From positions 512,501 through 576,500 of the forward strand of contig JADJNH010000005.1 of the NCBI GenBank assembly GCA_016714365.1: a stretch of DNA of 64,000 bases, written 5' to 3'. The notes beneath the pieces are model-generated. The model was not told where the DNA came from. It did no database searches and was given only the letters and a program-made list of their open reading frames with translations. This document shows, piece after piece, positions 26,175-34,828 of the stretch (position 1 is its first letter; every line of letters starts with the position of its first letter). The DNA is from Candidatus Vicinibacter affinis (GTDB taxonomy: Bacteria > Bacteroidota > Bacteroidia > Chitinophagales > Saprospiraceae). A program made the translations under genes and the position numbers.

Positions 26175-27082
26175 ATTTCATTTATTCTCCAGGCTTTAAC
26201 CAACCTATCATCCGAGGCCGAAAGTAAGATATTTTCCTCGCTTATCCAGCATAAATCATTTACAGAATGTGTGTGAGAATTTGGCTTACCCCTAGATATA
26301 TCTTTAACCAGTTCTAAATTATTTCTGTCCCAGAATCTAATAGATCGGTCACGGCTGGCGCTGGCTAATAAAGGCAAAGGTTCAAGATCGCAAATCTTGT
26401 TTACAGTAAATAAATGAGCCTTAATTGGGATCTCAACTTCTTTTCCTGTTTCCAGCTCAAATCTTCTGATGAGGGCATCCATTCCTGAGATTATTAAATG
26501 ATTTTCCGGCTTAAGCTCAAGAAGGGAAAAAACCATTTTCCCAGAAGATATTCTGTGAATCAATTCGAGCTTTTTTTCTTCTATATGGTATAGGAATATT
26601 TGCCCTTGGTCGTCGGATAGAAAAATATCTTTCTCATTTTTGGAAGGACAAATTGCTCTAATTTTATTTTTGCCTATTTTAATTGCATCAAGTAACTCAA
26701 GGGTTTTTGGATGAAAACAAGAGAGTATGCCGTCTGCAGAGGTGCAAAAAATATATCCTGCCATTTTGCAAATCTGGTAGATACAAAATTTATGGAAAAC
26801 AATTTTCCGTGGTGGAGCACTTAGATTAATGTCCAATCGGAGCAAATATCCTTTTTGTGTTCCACAAAAAATGTATTCATGTTCCACATCATAATACATA
26901 CAAAAAATAACATCATCTACCATTGCTATGGCTGAGCCATCAGCGTTTGAATTGACCGGCCATTGCACAATTTTACCATCACTCCCCCCACTTAAAAAGT
27001 GTAATGGTTTACGAGTGGGAGAAAGACTGTATACGGATCCCTGATGACCATTAAAGTCACGAATCCATTTCACTTCAAACAT
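26171..27082 (-). CDS. WD40 repeat protein
   Basis: A 303-aa cytoplasmic protein without signal peptide, made of WD40-type blades: FNGHQGSVYSLSP near 10, FLSGGSDGKIVQWPV near 29, LLASASRDRSIRFWD near 240 and HSVNDLCWISEENILLSASD near 270. Repeats in the middle are weak. It should form a single beta-propeller acting as a scaffold; a partner cannot be named. It is translationally coupled to dcd and lies two bases after the deiodinase-like gene. Confidence 0.85.
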   Translation of the reverse strand: MFEVKWIRDFNGHQGSVYSLSPTRKPLHFLSGGSDGKIVQWPVNSNADGSAIAMVDDVIFCMYYDVEHEYIFCGTQKGYLLRLDINLSAPPRKIVFHKFCIYQICKMAGYIFCTSADGILSCFHPKTLELLDAIKIGKNKIRAICPSKNEKDIFLSDDQGQIFLYHIEEKKLELIHRISSGKMVFSLLELKPENHLIISGMDALIRRFELETGKEVEIPIKAHLFTVNKICDLEPLPLLASASRDRSIRFWDRNNLELVKDISRGKPNSHTHSVNDLCWISEENILLSASDDRLVKAWRINEI

Positions 27083-27084
27083 AA

Positions 27085-27750
27085 TTATTTATAATAAATA
27101 AGAAATTCTTCGGGCTTTTTTCGTGAAATATCCGGCACCTGAATTTCAATGGCAGGATAACCAATAGGAATCAAAAGAAATGGTTTTTCATTTTCTGGGC
27201 GATTCAGAATTTGTTGCAAAAAATTCATAGGACTTGGCGTATGTGTCAAAGATACTAACCCTGCATGGTGGATGGCTGCTAATAAAAATCCACAGGCCAG
27301 GCCAACAGATTCCTGAACATAATAGTTTTTCTTTTTTTTACTGCCAACAAGGTCATATGATTTTTTAAAAACTACAATCAGGCACGGAGCCATTTCCAAA
27401 AATTCTTTATGCCAATCAGTACCTAAGGGGGCAAGGTCCTCCAGCCATTCTTCGCTCATTCTATTATGGTAATTTTCAAACTCCTCTTGTTCAGCAGCCT
27501 GCCTGATTTTTTGCTTAGTTTCAGGATTTGTCACCACACAAAATACCCAAGGTTGTTTGTTGGCTCCTGAGGGTGCTGTATTGGCAGTCAATAATATATT
27601 TTGAAGGACTGATTCGGGTATTGGTTTATTGGAAAATTCCCGCACAGTTCTTCTTAGGTTCATAAAGTGATAAAAATCAGCACTTCTTTCAACCATTTCC
27701 TGATCAGAAAAGGATACTGGTTCGTATTTAATTGTTTTGTAGGCTGCCAT
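27085..27750 (-). CDS. Iodotyrosine deiodinase-type flavoprotein
   Basis: A 221-aa nitroreductase-fold FMN protein. FMN contacts are visible in RRTVREFS (33-40) and PSGANKQPWVF (60-70). The region from 85 to the end follows animal and bacterial iodotyrosine deiodinases. The halotyrosine-binding triad Glu-Tyr-Lys is present as E90, Y94 and K115, with the 4- and 21-residue spacing of the human enzyme (E157, Y161, K182). The later segments GKKKxxYYxxxSVxxACG-like and LLAAIHHAGLVSLTHTPSP also match. It would remove halogen reductively from halotyrosines. It shares one base with the upstream SDR gene. Confidence 0.85.
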   Translation of the reverse strand: MAAYKTIKYEPVSFSDQEMVERSADFYHFMNLRRTVREFSNKPIPESVLQNILLTANTAPSGANKQPWVFCVVTNPETKQKIRQAAEQEEFENYHNRMSEEWLEDLAPLGTDWHKEFLEMAPCLIVVFKKSYDLVGSKKKKNYYVQESVGLACGFLLAAIHHAGLVSLTHTPSPMNFLQQILNRPENEKPFLLIPIGYPAIEIQVPDISRKKPEEFLIYYK

Positions 27751-28451
27751 TATAAATCACCCAATTGAGGTCTCAATATAATTTCTTCCAATACTGCTGA
27801 AGGACTTAGTTTTAGACTGGCAATTATGGTTTGTGCTACATCGTCGGCTTGCATTAATCGATCCTCAGGAAGATCCACTCCCTTCCATGAATCTGACCAG
27901 GTAGCACCCGGATAAATGGTGGAAACTTTGATTCCGGTAGATTTTAATTCTTCTCTCAGGCATCTGCTAAAACCCTGCAAAGCAAATTTGGAAATACAAT
28001 AAAGACTTCCTCCCGGATATGGATCCAGACCAGCTACAGAGCACATATTAAAAATGTACCCAGATTTTTGGCGAATAAATTTTGGTAACAGGCCTCGTGT
28101 CAATCTGAAAATACTGTAAAAATTAGTGGCCATCATTTGTTCCAAAAATCCGTCCGGCCCATCCAGTATCATTCCGGGTTGATAAATTCCGGCATTGTTG
28201 ACTAATATATCCAGGGGTTCATTTTTCTGGATGATAAAATCAATAAGATCATCTACCTCATTTGCAACTGAGATGTCTGCTGCAAAAATCTCTATATGTA
28301 AATTTGGGTGAATTGTTAAAATTTCAGATTTGAGTAACGTCAGGTCATGAAGGCTTCTACTGTTGATGACCAGATCAATTCCTTCATTGGCCAAAGCTTT
28401 TGCAATTGCCCTTCCAATTCCTTTACTGGCACCTGTTACTAAAGCAAGCAT
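27750..28451 (-). CDS. Short-chain dehydrogenase/reductase
   Basis: A 233-aa classical SDR. NAD(P)-binding motif TGASKGIGRAIAKAL (6-20), NNAG (85-88), catalytic Ser in NMCSVAG, and YCISK (151-155) for the Tyr-Lys pair. The Arg after the second strand (NSRSLHD) suggests NADP(H). The substrate is unknown; the family resembles 3-oxoacyl-ACP reductase-like and sepiapterin reductase-like proteins. It overlaps the deiodinase gene by one base in a dense minus-strand operon. Confidence 0.9.
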   Translation of the reverse strand: MLALVTGASKGIGRAIAKALANEGIDLVINSRSLHDLTLLKSEILTIHPNLHIEIFAADISVANEVDDLIDFIIQKNEPLDILVNNAGIYQPGMILDGPDGFLEQMMATNFYSIFRLTRGLLPKFIRQKSGYIFNMCSVAGLDPYPGGSLYCISKFALQGFSRCLREELKSTGIKVSTIYPGATWSDSWKGVDLPEDRLMQADDVAQTIIASLKLSPSAVLEEIILRPQLGDL

Positions 28452-28505
28452 AATATTTTATTTATTAAAAAAATTAGTGCATTTATCATTTGAATGGACA
28501 AAAGT

Positions 28506-29168
28506 TTATTTTCTCAGTGCTAGAATTTTCATATTAATTTTAATTTCGTCGTTGATCAAATTGTCCAAGAGATTACTAAATATTTTCTTTGAATTGTAAT
28601 TGATTCCCCATTCCGTTCTATCAATTATAAATTCCGGAATTATGATTAGCATGATGTTTTCAGCAATATTGACATGGGCTTTAATTCGAAGAGGTTTAGT
28701 AATGGATTTTATTGTTAACTCTCCATCAACTATTGCGTTGGTAAGAGAATCTTTAGAGGCAGTCACTGCGACAATTCTAAATTCAGCCGTTGGGAAGGAA
28801 TCTACCTGAAAGAAATTTCCGCTCTTCATATTTTCTTCGAAATCCTTTTTCTCATCAGGATCTGAAATATCCAGGTTGGCAATCGTTGTCATGTCGATAT
28901 TAAATACTCCGCCTGCAAGATTACCGGCTTGGTCAATGAATAATTTACTTTCCTTAAATTTTAAACTTCCATTGTGGGTTCCGGTAGGGCTTGACCCTAA
29001 CCAATAAATGATACTTTGTTGAGGTAATAGTTCAAATCCAGTACCATAATTCTGAAGTGCCGCTGACTGTTGAATAGGATCTGTTGATGGATTTCCATCT
29101 TTACTTTTACATGAGTAAAATAATATTAAGATTAAAATACTTAAGGCAGTTTTAAATTTTTGATTCAT
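28506..29168 (-). CDS. YceI-family lipoprotein
   Basis: A 220-aa lipoprotein (signal ending LFYSC, Cys20). The mature part is a YceI lipocalin-like barrel: STIIYWLGSS-like first strand, HNGSLKFKESKLFID, GGVFNIDMTTI, DFEENMKSGNFFQVDSFPTA and VDGELTIKSITKPLRIKA. YceI proteins bind isoprenoid chains in a hydrophobic pocket, though their role is mostly unknown. It lies between the aminopeptidase gene (33 bases) and the SDR gene (54 bases), probably in one operon. Confidence 0.88.
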   Translation of the reverse strand: MNQKFKTALSILILILFYSCKSKDGNPSTDPIQQSAALQNYGTGFELLPQQSIIYWLGSSPTGTHNGSLKFKESKLFIDQAGNLAGGVFNIDMTTIANLDISDPDEKKDFEENMKSGNFFQVDSFPTAEFRIVAVTASKDSLTNAIVDGELTIKSITKPLRIKAHVNIAENIMLIIIPEFIIDRTEWGINYNSKKIFSNLLDNLINDEIKINMKILALRK

Positions 29169-29201
29169 AAGGTAGAACTTAATTACTATTTGATTTAAAT
29201 T

Positions 29202-30989
29202 TTATTGAATGGATTGACATTTTTTTTGAAGCCAGATTCTTTCTTCTTCATTTAACAGTGGACTAACCCTATTATACACTTCTTGATGATATTGGTTTAA
29301 CCACACGAGAGAGACACGGTCCATGTCGGGTTGGTAAATGAGACTGGTATCGATTGGAAAAAGAGTCATGGTTTCTAAGGCAAGGAAGGGCCCATAATCT
29401 CCATTTGAGTGAGGTTGTGTAAGTACAAGATTTTCAATTCTTATTCCATGGGATCCACTTTTATAGAATCCCGGTTCATTACTGGTTAACATTCCTTCAA
29501 CAAGGTCTGTATTCCCCCTTTGGTTCCAGGCACTTACAAATCCCTGAGGAGGTTCATGAACATTCATAAAAAACCCTACGCCATGTCCGGTCCCATGTCC
29601 GTAATTGAGTCCCATTTGCCAAAGATGCTGTCGAGCAAACGCATCCAATTGAATGCCTTTAGTCCCACGGGGAAATATCTGTCGGCTTAGTGCTATATTT
29701 CCCATTAGGACTGCGGTATATTCTTTTTTAATTTCTTCTGCGACTTCTGATAATGCAATGGTACGTGTGATATCCGTAGTACCGTCCAAGTACTGTCCTC
29801 CAGAGTCCAACAAAAGAATTCCTTCAGGCCTAATGGTCTTAGAAGAGTTTGGATCAGGTCTGTAGTGTATAATTGCTCCATTTGATTGATAACCTATAAT
29901 GGCATCAAAGCTTTCATTGACATAAAGAGGCATAGAGGCACGACAAGATTTAATTTGCATCGCCATTTCATATTCTGTAGGATACACTCCGGAACCCAAT
30001 TTCTTTTCCAACCACATGAATGCCTTAACCAAAGCCACCGCATCCTTCTCCATTACTTTTCGGATGTGTTGGATTTCAACTTGATTTTTTATGGCTTTCA
30101 TGGTCATGATACAGCTTGAGCCCGACACAATTTTTCCTTCAGGGATCATCAAGGCTAACTTTGCATTCAAGCTAATTGGGTCTAAGAGAAGTTTATGGTC
30201 TCCGAGTGACCGGATCGTATTTTCTATTTCAAAATATGAGACAATGCTTATTTCATCTGCAACAAGAGAAGTTGCAATTTCTGAATTGACTTTATCTGGA
30301 TCGATGAATAATTTTGCTTCGTTCTTATAAATCATCAGATAGGCTACGAAGACCGGGTTACAATGAACATCACTGCCTCTTAAATTCAAGATGTAGGCAA
30401 TTTCATCCAAGGCTGCGACCAGAAAGCAGTCTGCTCCGCTTTTTTCAAGATGGCTTCGAACATCCGATAACTTTTCAGTTCTGGATCTTCCACTATACTT
30501 TATATCGTGTTCAAATAAAGGTGTTTTTGGCAATGCAGGCCTGTCTTGCCAAATACCCGTCAAGAGGTCACCACAATCTTTGAGCAAGATTCCCTTGGAG
30601 CTCAAAACTTTATTAAAGTGAGCGACTTGGCCAAAGGAAAGACACCAAAAATCACATCCGACAGTTTGTCCCGGACTCAAATGATTTGCCAACCAATCCA
30701 AATATTCAGCTTGGGTTTGGACCAGCATTCTATGTAAAGTTATTCCCGTACCTGTTAATTGCTCTTCTGCTTGAAGAAAATAGCGCACATCTGTCCATAA
30801 ACCTGCATGTTCCATGCTGACTACGCATGTTCCGGCAGATCCGTTAAAACCAGTGATCCATTCCCTGGAAGCCCAGTACTCAGGCAGGTATTCACTTTGA
30901 TGTGGGTCAGAGGAGGGTAGAATGTATGCATCAACTCCGGCTTTGGTCATCTGGTCTCTCAGGGCATGTAGCCTGGAAGGAATATTCAT
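29202..30989 (-). CDS. Xaa-Pro aminopeptidase (M24B)
   Basis: A 595-aa cytoplasmic metallopeptidase that cuts an N-terminal residue before proline. It has the three-part form of eukaryotic-type XPNPEP1: two creatinase-like domains (VDAYILPSSDPHQSEYLPEY near 19; a second near 155-290) and the catalytic pita-bread domain. Metal ligands are the two Asp in LLLDSGGQYLDGTTDITRT, the His in GHGTGHGVG, and Glu in TSNEPGFY and GIRIENL. It is probably the first gene of the long minus-strand run down to 22224. Confidence 0.93.
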   Translation of the reverse strand: MNIPSRLHALRDQMTKAGVDAYILPSSDPHQSEYLPEYWASREWITGFNGSAGTCVVSMEHAGLWTDVRYFLQAEEQLTGTGITLHRMLVQTQAEYLDWLANHLSPGQTVGCDFWCLSFGQVAHFNKVLSSKGILLKDCGDLLTGIWQDRPALPKTPLFEHDIKYSGRSRTEKLSDVRSHLEKSGADCFLVAALDEIAYILNLRGSDVHCNPVFVAYLMIYKNEAKLFIDPDKVNSEIATSLVADEISIVSYFEIENTIRSLGDHKLLLDPISLNAKLALMIPEGKIVSGSSCIMTMKAIKNQVEIQHIRKVMEKDAVALVKAFMWLEKKLGSGVYPTEYEMAMQIKSCRASMPLYVNESFDAIIGYQSNGAIIHYRPDPNSSKTIRPEGILLLDSGGQYLDGTTDITRTIALSEVAEEIKKEYTAVLMGNIALSRQIFPRGTKGIQLDAFARQHLWQMGLNYGHGTGHGVGFFMNVHEPPQGFVSAWNQRGNTDLVEGMLTSNEPGFYKSGSHGIRIENLVLTQPHSNGDYGPFLALETMTLFPIDTSLIYQPDMDRVSLVWLNQYHQEVYNRVSPLLNEEERIWLQKKCQSIQ

Positions 30990-31039
30990 AATTTATATTT
31001 TATGTATTAAAAAAAATCTTAATATGAAATAAAAAGTTA

Positions 31040-31047
31040 TACATTTG
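31040..31047 (+). promoter_or_regulatory. -7 element upstream of rpoN
   Basis: TACATTTG matches TAnnTTTG and gives a leader of about 65 bases. No TTTG is found at -33. Confidence 0.35.
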
Positions 31048-31119
31048 TCACTGCAATACTACGAATAAGGCTCGAAGAACCAAATATTGCGATTTATTGT
31101 TTTAAAGAATTAGAAAACT

Positions 31120-32676
31120 ATGCTCAAACAACATTTAAGTCAGAGGCTACTTCAAAAGCTATCCCCGCAGCAAATTCAACTTATGAAGCTGCTCCAGATA
31201 CCCACGGCCATTCTGGATCAACGCATTAAGGAGGAGCTTGAGCAAAATCCTGCTCTTGAAGAAGGTAATGAATATGAAGAAGAGCCAGAGAATTTTGAGA
31301 CTTCAAATGAAACACAAGAAACAGAGGGAGAATACGATCAGGAAGTGAAGGATTATGATTCTTCTGAACCTGCTGATGAAAATCCCACCAATGACTTTGA
31401 AGAATATCTAAACAATTACCTCGAAGACGATACAGCATCCTATAAATATAAGGCAGACGACTACACTGGTGAAATGGAAGAACAGAAGAGTGTCCCTTTT
31501 GCCGTTGAAAGTACCTTCCACGACCATCTGGAGCGCCAAATAGGTTTGCTCAAACTAAAAAATGAGGATCAATATAAGATTGCTCTTCAGATCGTTGGGT
31601 CAATTGATGACGATGGTTATTTGAGAAGAGACCCTTCTGCAATAATAGACGATCTGGTGTTTGCTCAAAATATAGATACCAATGAAAAAGAGATTATTTC
31701 TATTCTACAAATGATTCAGGCATTTGATCCTCCCGGTGTAGGTGCAAGAAATCTTCAGGAATGTTTGCTAATTCAAATCAAAGCTAAAATTAAGATAGAA
31801 AGCAAGAAAGTCAAGCTTAAAATATTGAAACTTTCGGAGATCGTGTTACAGAATTACTTCGAAGAATTTACAAAGAAACATTACACTAAAATGCAACGAT
31901 CATTAGGGATCTCGGAATCTCAATTGAAAGCTGCCATTGATGAAATTCTTAAGCTCAACCCTAAACCATCATCCGGATATGTTGATCCGATTTCTTTTAA
32001 CTCTGTGATCGGGCATTATATTGTACCTGATTTTACGGTTACTAACAGAGATGGGGAATTGGAACTCTCCGTAAATTCCAAAAACGCACCTGACCTTAAA
32101 ATAAACGATCATTACCTGGATATGCTTCGCAACTATAATGACCACAAAAAAGTGGGTTCAAATGGTAAGAAGGAAAAAGAGGCGGTCATGTTTATCAAAC
32201 AAAAAATAGAAAGTGCAAAGTGGTTTATTGATGCCATCAGACAACGACAAGATACATTATATCGCACAATGTATTCTATCATGCAGTTTCAGAAGGATTA
32301 TTTTCTTACAGGTGACCAGAAGAAAATAAAACCAATGATCCTTAAAGATCTTGCTGACATCACCGGCCTGGATATTTCTACTGTATCTCGTGTAGCTAAC
32401 AGTAAATTCGTTCAAACAGAATATGGAACCAAAAGATTGAAAGAGTTTTTCTCAGAATCCCTACAGACTGAAGAGGGAGATGAGGTTTCTACATTGGAAG
32501 TAAAGAAAATTCTTTCTGAGATGATTACCGGAGAAAGTAAACGTAAACCTTTAAGTGATGAAAAACTTAAAGAACTGTTGTTACGTAAAGGATACAATAT
32601 TGCCCGACGTACGATTGCAAAATACAGGGAGCAATTAAATATTCCAGTTGCAAGATTGAGAAAAGAGTTAGTATAG
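31120..32676 (+). CDS. rpoN: RNA polymerase sigma-54 factor
   Basis: A 518-aa sigma-54. The Gln/Leu-rich activator-contact region is at 1-45 (LLQKLSPQQIQLMKLLQIP). An acidic linker follows (50-130), then the core-binding domain (GSIDDDGYLRRD near 163; IQAFDPPGVGARNLQECL near 203), the HTH (LADITGLDISTVSRVANSKF) and the RpoN box ARRTIAKYREQLNIP near the C-terminus. It needs an AAA+ enhancer-binding protein to start transcription; none is in the window. It converges on the Hpt gene, with only six bases between the stops. Confidence 0.95.
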   Translation: MLKQHLSQRLLQKLSPQQIQLMKLLQIPTAILDQRIKEELEQNPALEEGNEYEEEPENFETSNETQETEGEYDQEVKDYDSSEPADENPTNDFEEYLNNYLEDDTASYKYKADDYTGEMEEQKSVPFAVESTFHDHLERQIGLLKLKNEDQYKIALQIVGSIDDDGYLRRDPSAIIDDLVFAQNIDTNEKEIISILQMIQAFDPPGVGARNLQECLLIQIKAKIKIESKKVKLKILKLSEIVLQNYFEEFTKKHYTKMQRSLGISESQLKAAIDEILKLNPKPSSGYVDPISFNSVIGHYIVPDFTVTNRDGELELSVNSKNAPDLKINDHYLDMLRNYNDHKKVGSNGKKEKEAVMFIKQKIESAKWFIDAIRQRQDTLYRTMYSIMQFQKDYFLTGDQKKIKPMILKDLADITGLDISTVSRVANSKFVQTEYGTKRLKEFFSESLQTEEGDEVSTLEVKKILSEMITGESKRKPLSDEKLKELLLRKGYNIARRTIAKYREQLNIPVARLRKELV

Positions 32677-32682
32677 AGAAAA

Positions 32683-33012
32683 TTAAATATCGGAGAATGA
32701 TTGGATGATTTTATTTATTATGCAATCCAATTCTCTGACAGCGGTTGAATCAATGATTTCACCTTTTTGAATTTTATCTATCAACAATTCGCAAAATTTT
32801 ATTCCTGCATAGCAATCCACCATTGAAAAATTAGTTTTCAATGCATGGACACTGTTAAATATATTTTTTTGATTTTGTTCTTCCAAAAGAATTTGTAAAT
32901 CTGAAATTCTTTTGAAACTATCTTCCTTCCAAGATAAAAACATTTCCTTTTCGATTTCTTGATTTCCAAATGATATTTGGCGAAAATATCTCAGGTCAAT
33001 TGAGATGTCCAT
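32683..33012 (-). CDS. Hpt-domain phosphotransfer protein
   Basis: A 109-aa helical protein. FNSVHALKTNFSMV (52-65) is the Hpt signature, with His56 the likely phosphorylated residue. It has the size of a lone HPt module that passes phosphate between histidine kinase and response regulator. No kinase or regulator is adjacent. It overlaps the 128-aa gene by 17 bases, and both follow rlmD. Confidence 0.75.
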   Translation of the reverse strand: MDISIDLRYFRQISFGNQEIEKEMFLSWKEDSFKRISDLQILLEEQNQKNIFNSVHALKTNFSMVDCYAGIKFCELLIDKIQKGEIIDSTAVRELDCIINKIIQSFSDI

Positions 33013-33382
33013 ATTCCTGATTTAATATCTCTTCTCTTGGATAAAATATAAATTGTGCTCCTAACTCAGACAAGACAAACAGGCAAAAGTGGTGTTCATG
33101 ACTTTTATACAGTTTTTGGAATTCTGGTATTTTCTCCGGTTGAATTAGATTTTTAACCATAAATTCTTCCATGCTTGATGCATGCACAGACCACAAACCA
33201 GTTTTTTCACCTGCTTCTATGACGGGGATCCCCATCTCCAATTCTTGTTGGTGGAGAATAAAAATTGGATATAAACTTATGTCTTCATTTAGCATGATTT
33301 CCTGAGCTTGATTCAGGGCTTTCCTGTAACGCCGAAGATCTTCTTCAAGTTGTAAAAATTTTTCGATACTGGGCTTATTCAT
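32996..33382 (-). CDS. Conserved small protein of unknown function
   Basis: A 128-aa cytoplasmic protein. The N-terminal half is a helix with many charged residues (LQLEEDLRRYRKALNQAQEI), and the second half is alpha/beta (PVIEAGEKTGLWSVHASSM; HHFCLFVLSELGAQFIFYP). I do not recognise the family. It overlaps the Hpt gene by 17 bases, so the two are probably co-translated and could work together. Confidence 0.6.
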   Translation of the reverse strand: MNKPSIEKFLQLEEDLRRYRKALNQAQEIMLNEDISLYPIFILHQQELEMGIPVIEAGEKTGLWSVHASSMEEFMVKNLIQPEKIPEFQKLYKSHEHHFCLFVLSELGAQFIFYPREEILNQEYGHLN

Positions 33383-33415
33383 AAAGCTAAGATACGGATG
33401 AAATTAATATTGAAT

Positions 33416-34828
33416 TTAGTCATTCAATTTCCTCTCCAACAGTGCAACAGCTTCTACATGGTTTGTATGTGGAAACATGTCCACGGGACGAATTTTTTTA
33501 ACATAATAGGATTCATTCATCAATGCAATATCCCGTGCCTGGGTAGCGGGATTGCAACTTACATAAACAATTCTTTTCGGTGCAAATTTGAGAATAGATT
33601 GCACCACTTCAGGGTGTAGGCCGACTCGAGGTGGATCAACAACCAATACATCCGGGATACCATAATTTTGGATCATTTCTTCATTCAGCAATGCACGGGC
33701 ATCTCCGGTGTGGAAGACAAGATTATCCTGATGATTGATTTGAGCGTTTTTTTGTGCATCTTCGATTGCTGCAGGAATTTCTTCAATGCCAATAACTTTC
33801 GAAGCATGTCTGGCAAGAAATATTCCTATGCTTCCAACACCACAGTAAACATCAAATACGATTTCACTTCCTGAAAGTTGAGCATATTCTTCAATCAACT
33901 TATACAGATTAACAGTTTGTCGAGTATTGGTCTGGAAAAAAGATTTTGGACCAATATTAAAATGTACGTGATCCAAAGTTTCCGGAAGGGATTCAAGACC
34001 AAAGATTTTTTTACATTCAAGATCAAACCAGGAATCGTTTTTTTTTATGTTTATGGCTAGATGTGCAGATATTATTTTTGGAAATTGGTTTTGGAGATGG
34101 TTAAAAAGGGGTAGAATTTTATCATGATCATATTCACTGGCAGATAAGACCATCATTACTTCACTCTTCATGTTTGTGCGGATGATCATATTTCTCAGCA
34201 AACCTGAATGAGTTCTGATGTCGTAAAAACTTAATCCATTTTGTAATGAATAAGAACGCACTTCGTTTCGGATTTGATTAGAAATCTCATCTTGAAGAAA
34301 GCATTGGTTTATGTCTACTACTTTATCAAAAGATTCAGGACGATGAAAACCAAGCGCATTTTTATTTAATTTGCTTTGATCATTGTCAATTTCTTCTCTG
34401 CTCAACCATCTATGGGTTGAAAAAGTAAATTCCAGTTTATTTCTGTAATACTTTTGATCAGGCGCTGCCAGTATAGGTTCGAATGAAGTTTGTTCGACTT
34501 TTGCAATTCGGATAAGAGCATCCCGGACCAGGATTTCTTTTTGTCGAAGTTGTTCTGAATAATCCAGACTCTGCCAACTGCAGCCGCCGCAGATACCAAA
34601 ATGGCTACAAAATGCAGGGACTTGGTGTGCACTTTCCTCGAGAATTTCTTCTATACGGCCTTGCCAAACTCCCTTTCTTTTTTTACTAAGAGAGACCAAT
34701 GCTTTTTGACCTGGAATTCCTCCCTTGACAAAGACCACCATGCCCTCTGGAGTTCTACCTATGGCCATTCCTTTATGACCAACTCCAGTGATATTTAGTT
34801 CAACTGTTTTTATTGATTTTCTCGCCAT
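33416..34828 (-). CDS. rlmD: 23S rRNA (uracil-C5)-methyltransferase, RlmD type
   Basis: A 470-aa SAM-dependent RNA methyltransferase of the TrmA/RumA family. An N-terminal TRAM RNA-binding domain (1-60) is followed by the 4Fe-4S ligands C74, C80 and C83 (C-x5-C-x2-C), with a fourth Cys near 172 (DINQCFLQ). The Rossmann domain has VFDVYCGVGSIGIFLA and DPPRVGLHPEV, and the catalytic Cys lies in VYVSCNPATQARD. The exact target uridine cannot be told from sequence. Its ATG overlaps the stop of the PorE-like gene (TAATG). Confidence 0.88.
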   Translation of the reverse strand: MARKSIKTVELNITGVGHKGMAIGRTPEGMVVFVKGGIPGQKALVSLSKKRKGVWQGRIEEILEESAHQVPAFCSHFGICGGCSWQSLDYSEQLRQKEILVRDALIRIAKVEQTSFEPILAAPDQKYYRNKLEFTFSTHRWLSREEIDNDQSKLNKNALGFHRPESFDKVVDINQCFLQDEISNQIRNEVRSYSLQNGLSFYDIRTHSGLLRNMIIRTNMKSEVMMVLSASEYDHDKILPLFNHLQNQFPKIISAHLAINIKKNDSWFDLECKKIFGLESLPETLDHVHFNIGPKSFFQTNTRQTVNLYKLIEEYAQLSGSEIVFDVYCGVGSIGIFLARHASKVIGIEEIPAAIEDAQKNAQINHQDNLVFHTGDARALLNEEMIQNYGIPDVLVVDPPRVGLHPEVVQSILKFAPKRIVYVSCNPATQARDIALMNESYYVKKIRPVDMFPHTNHVEAVALLERKLND

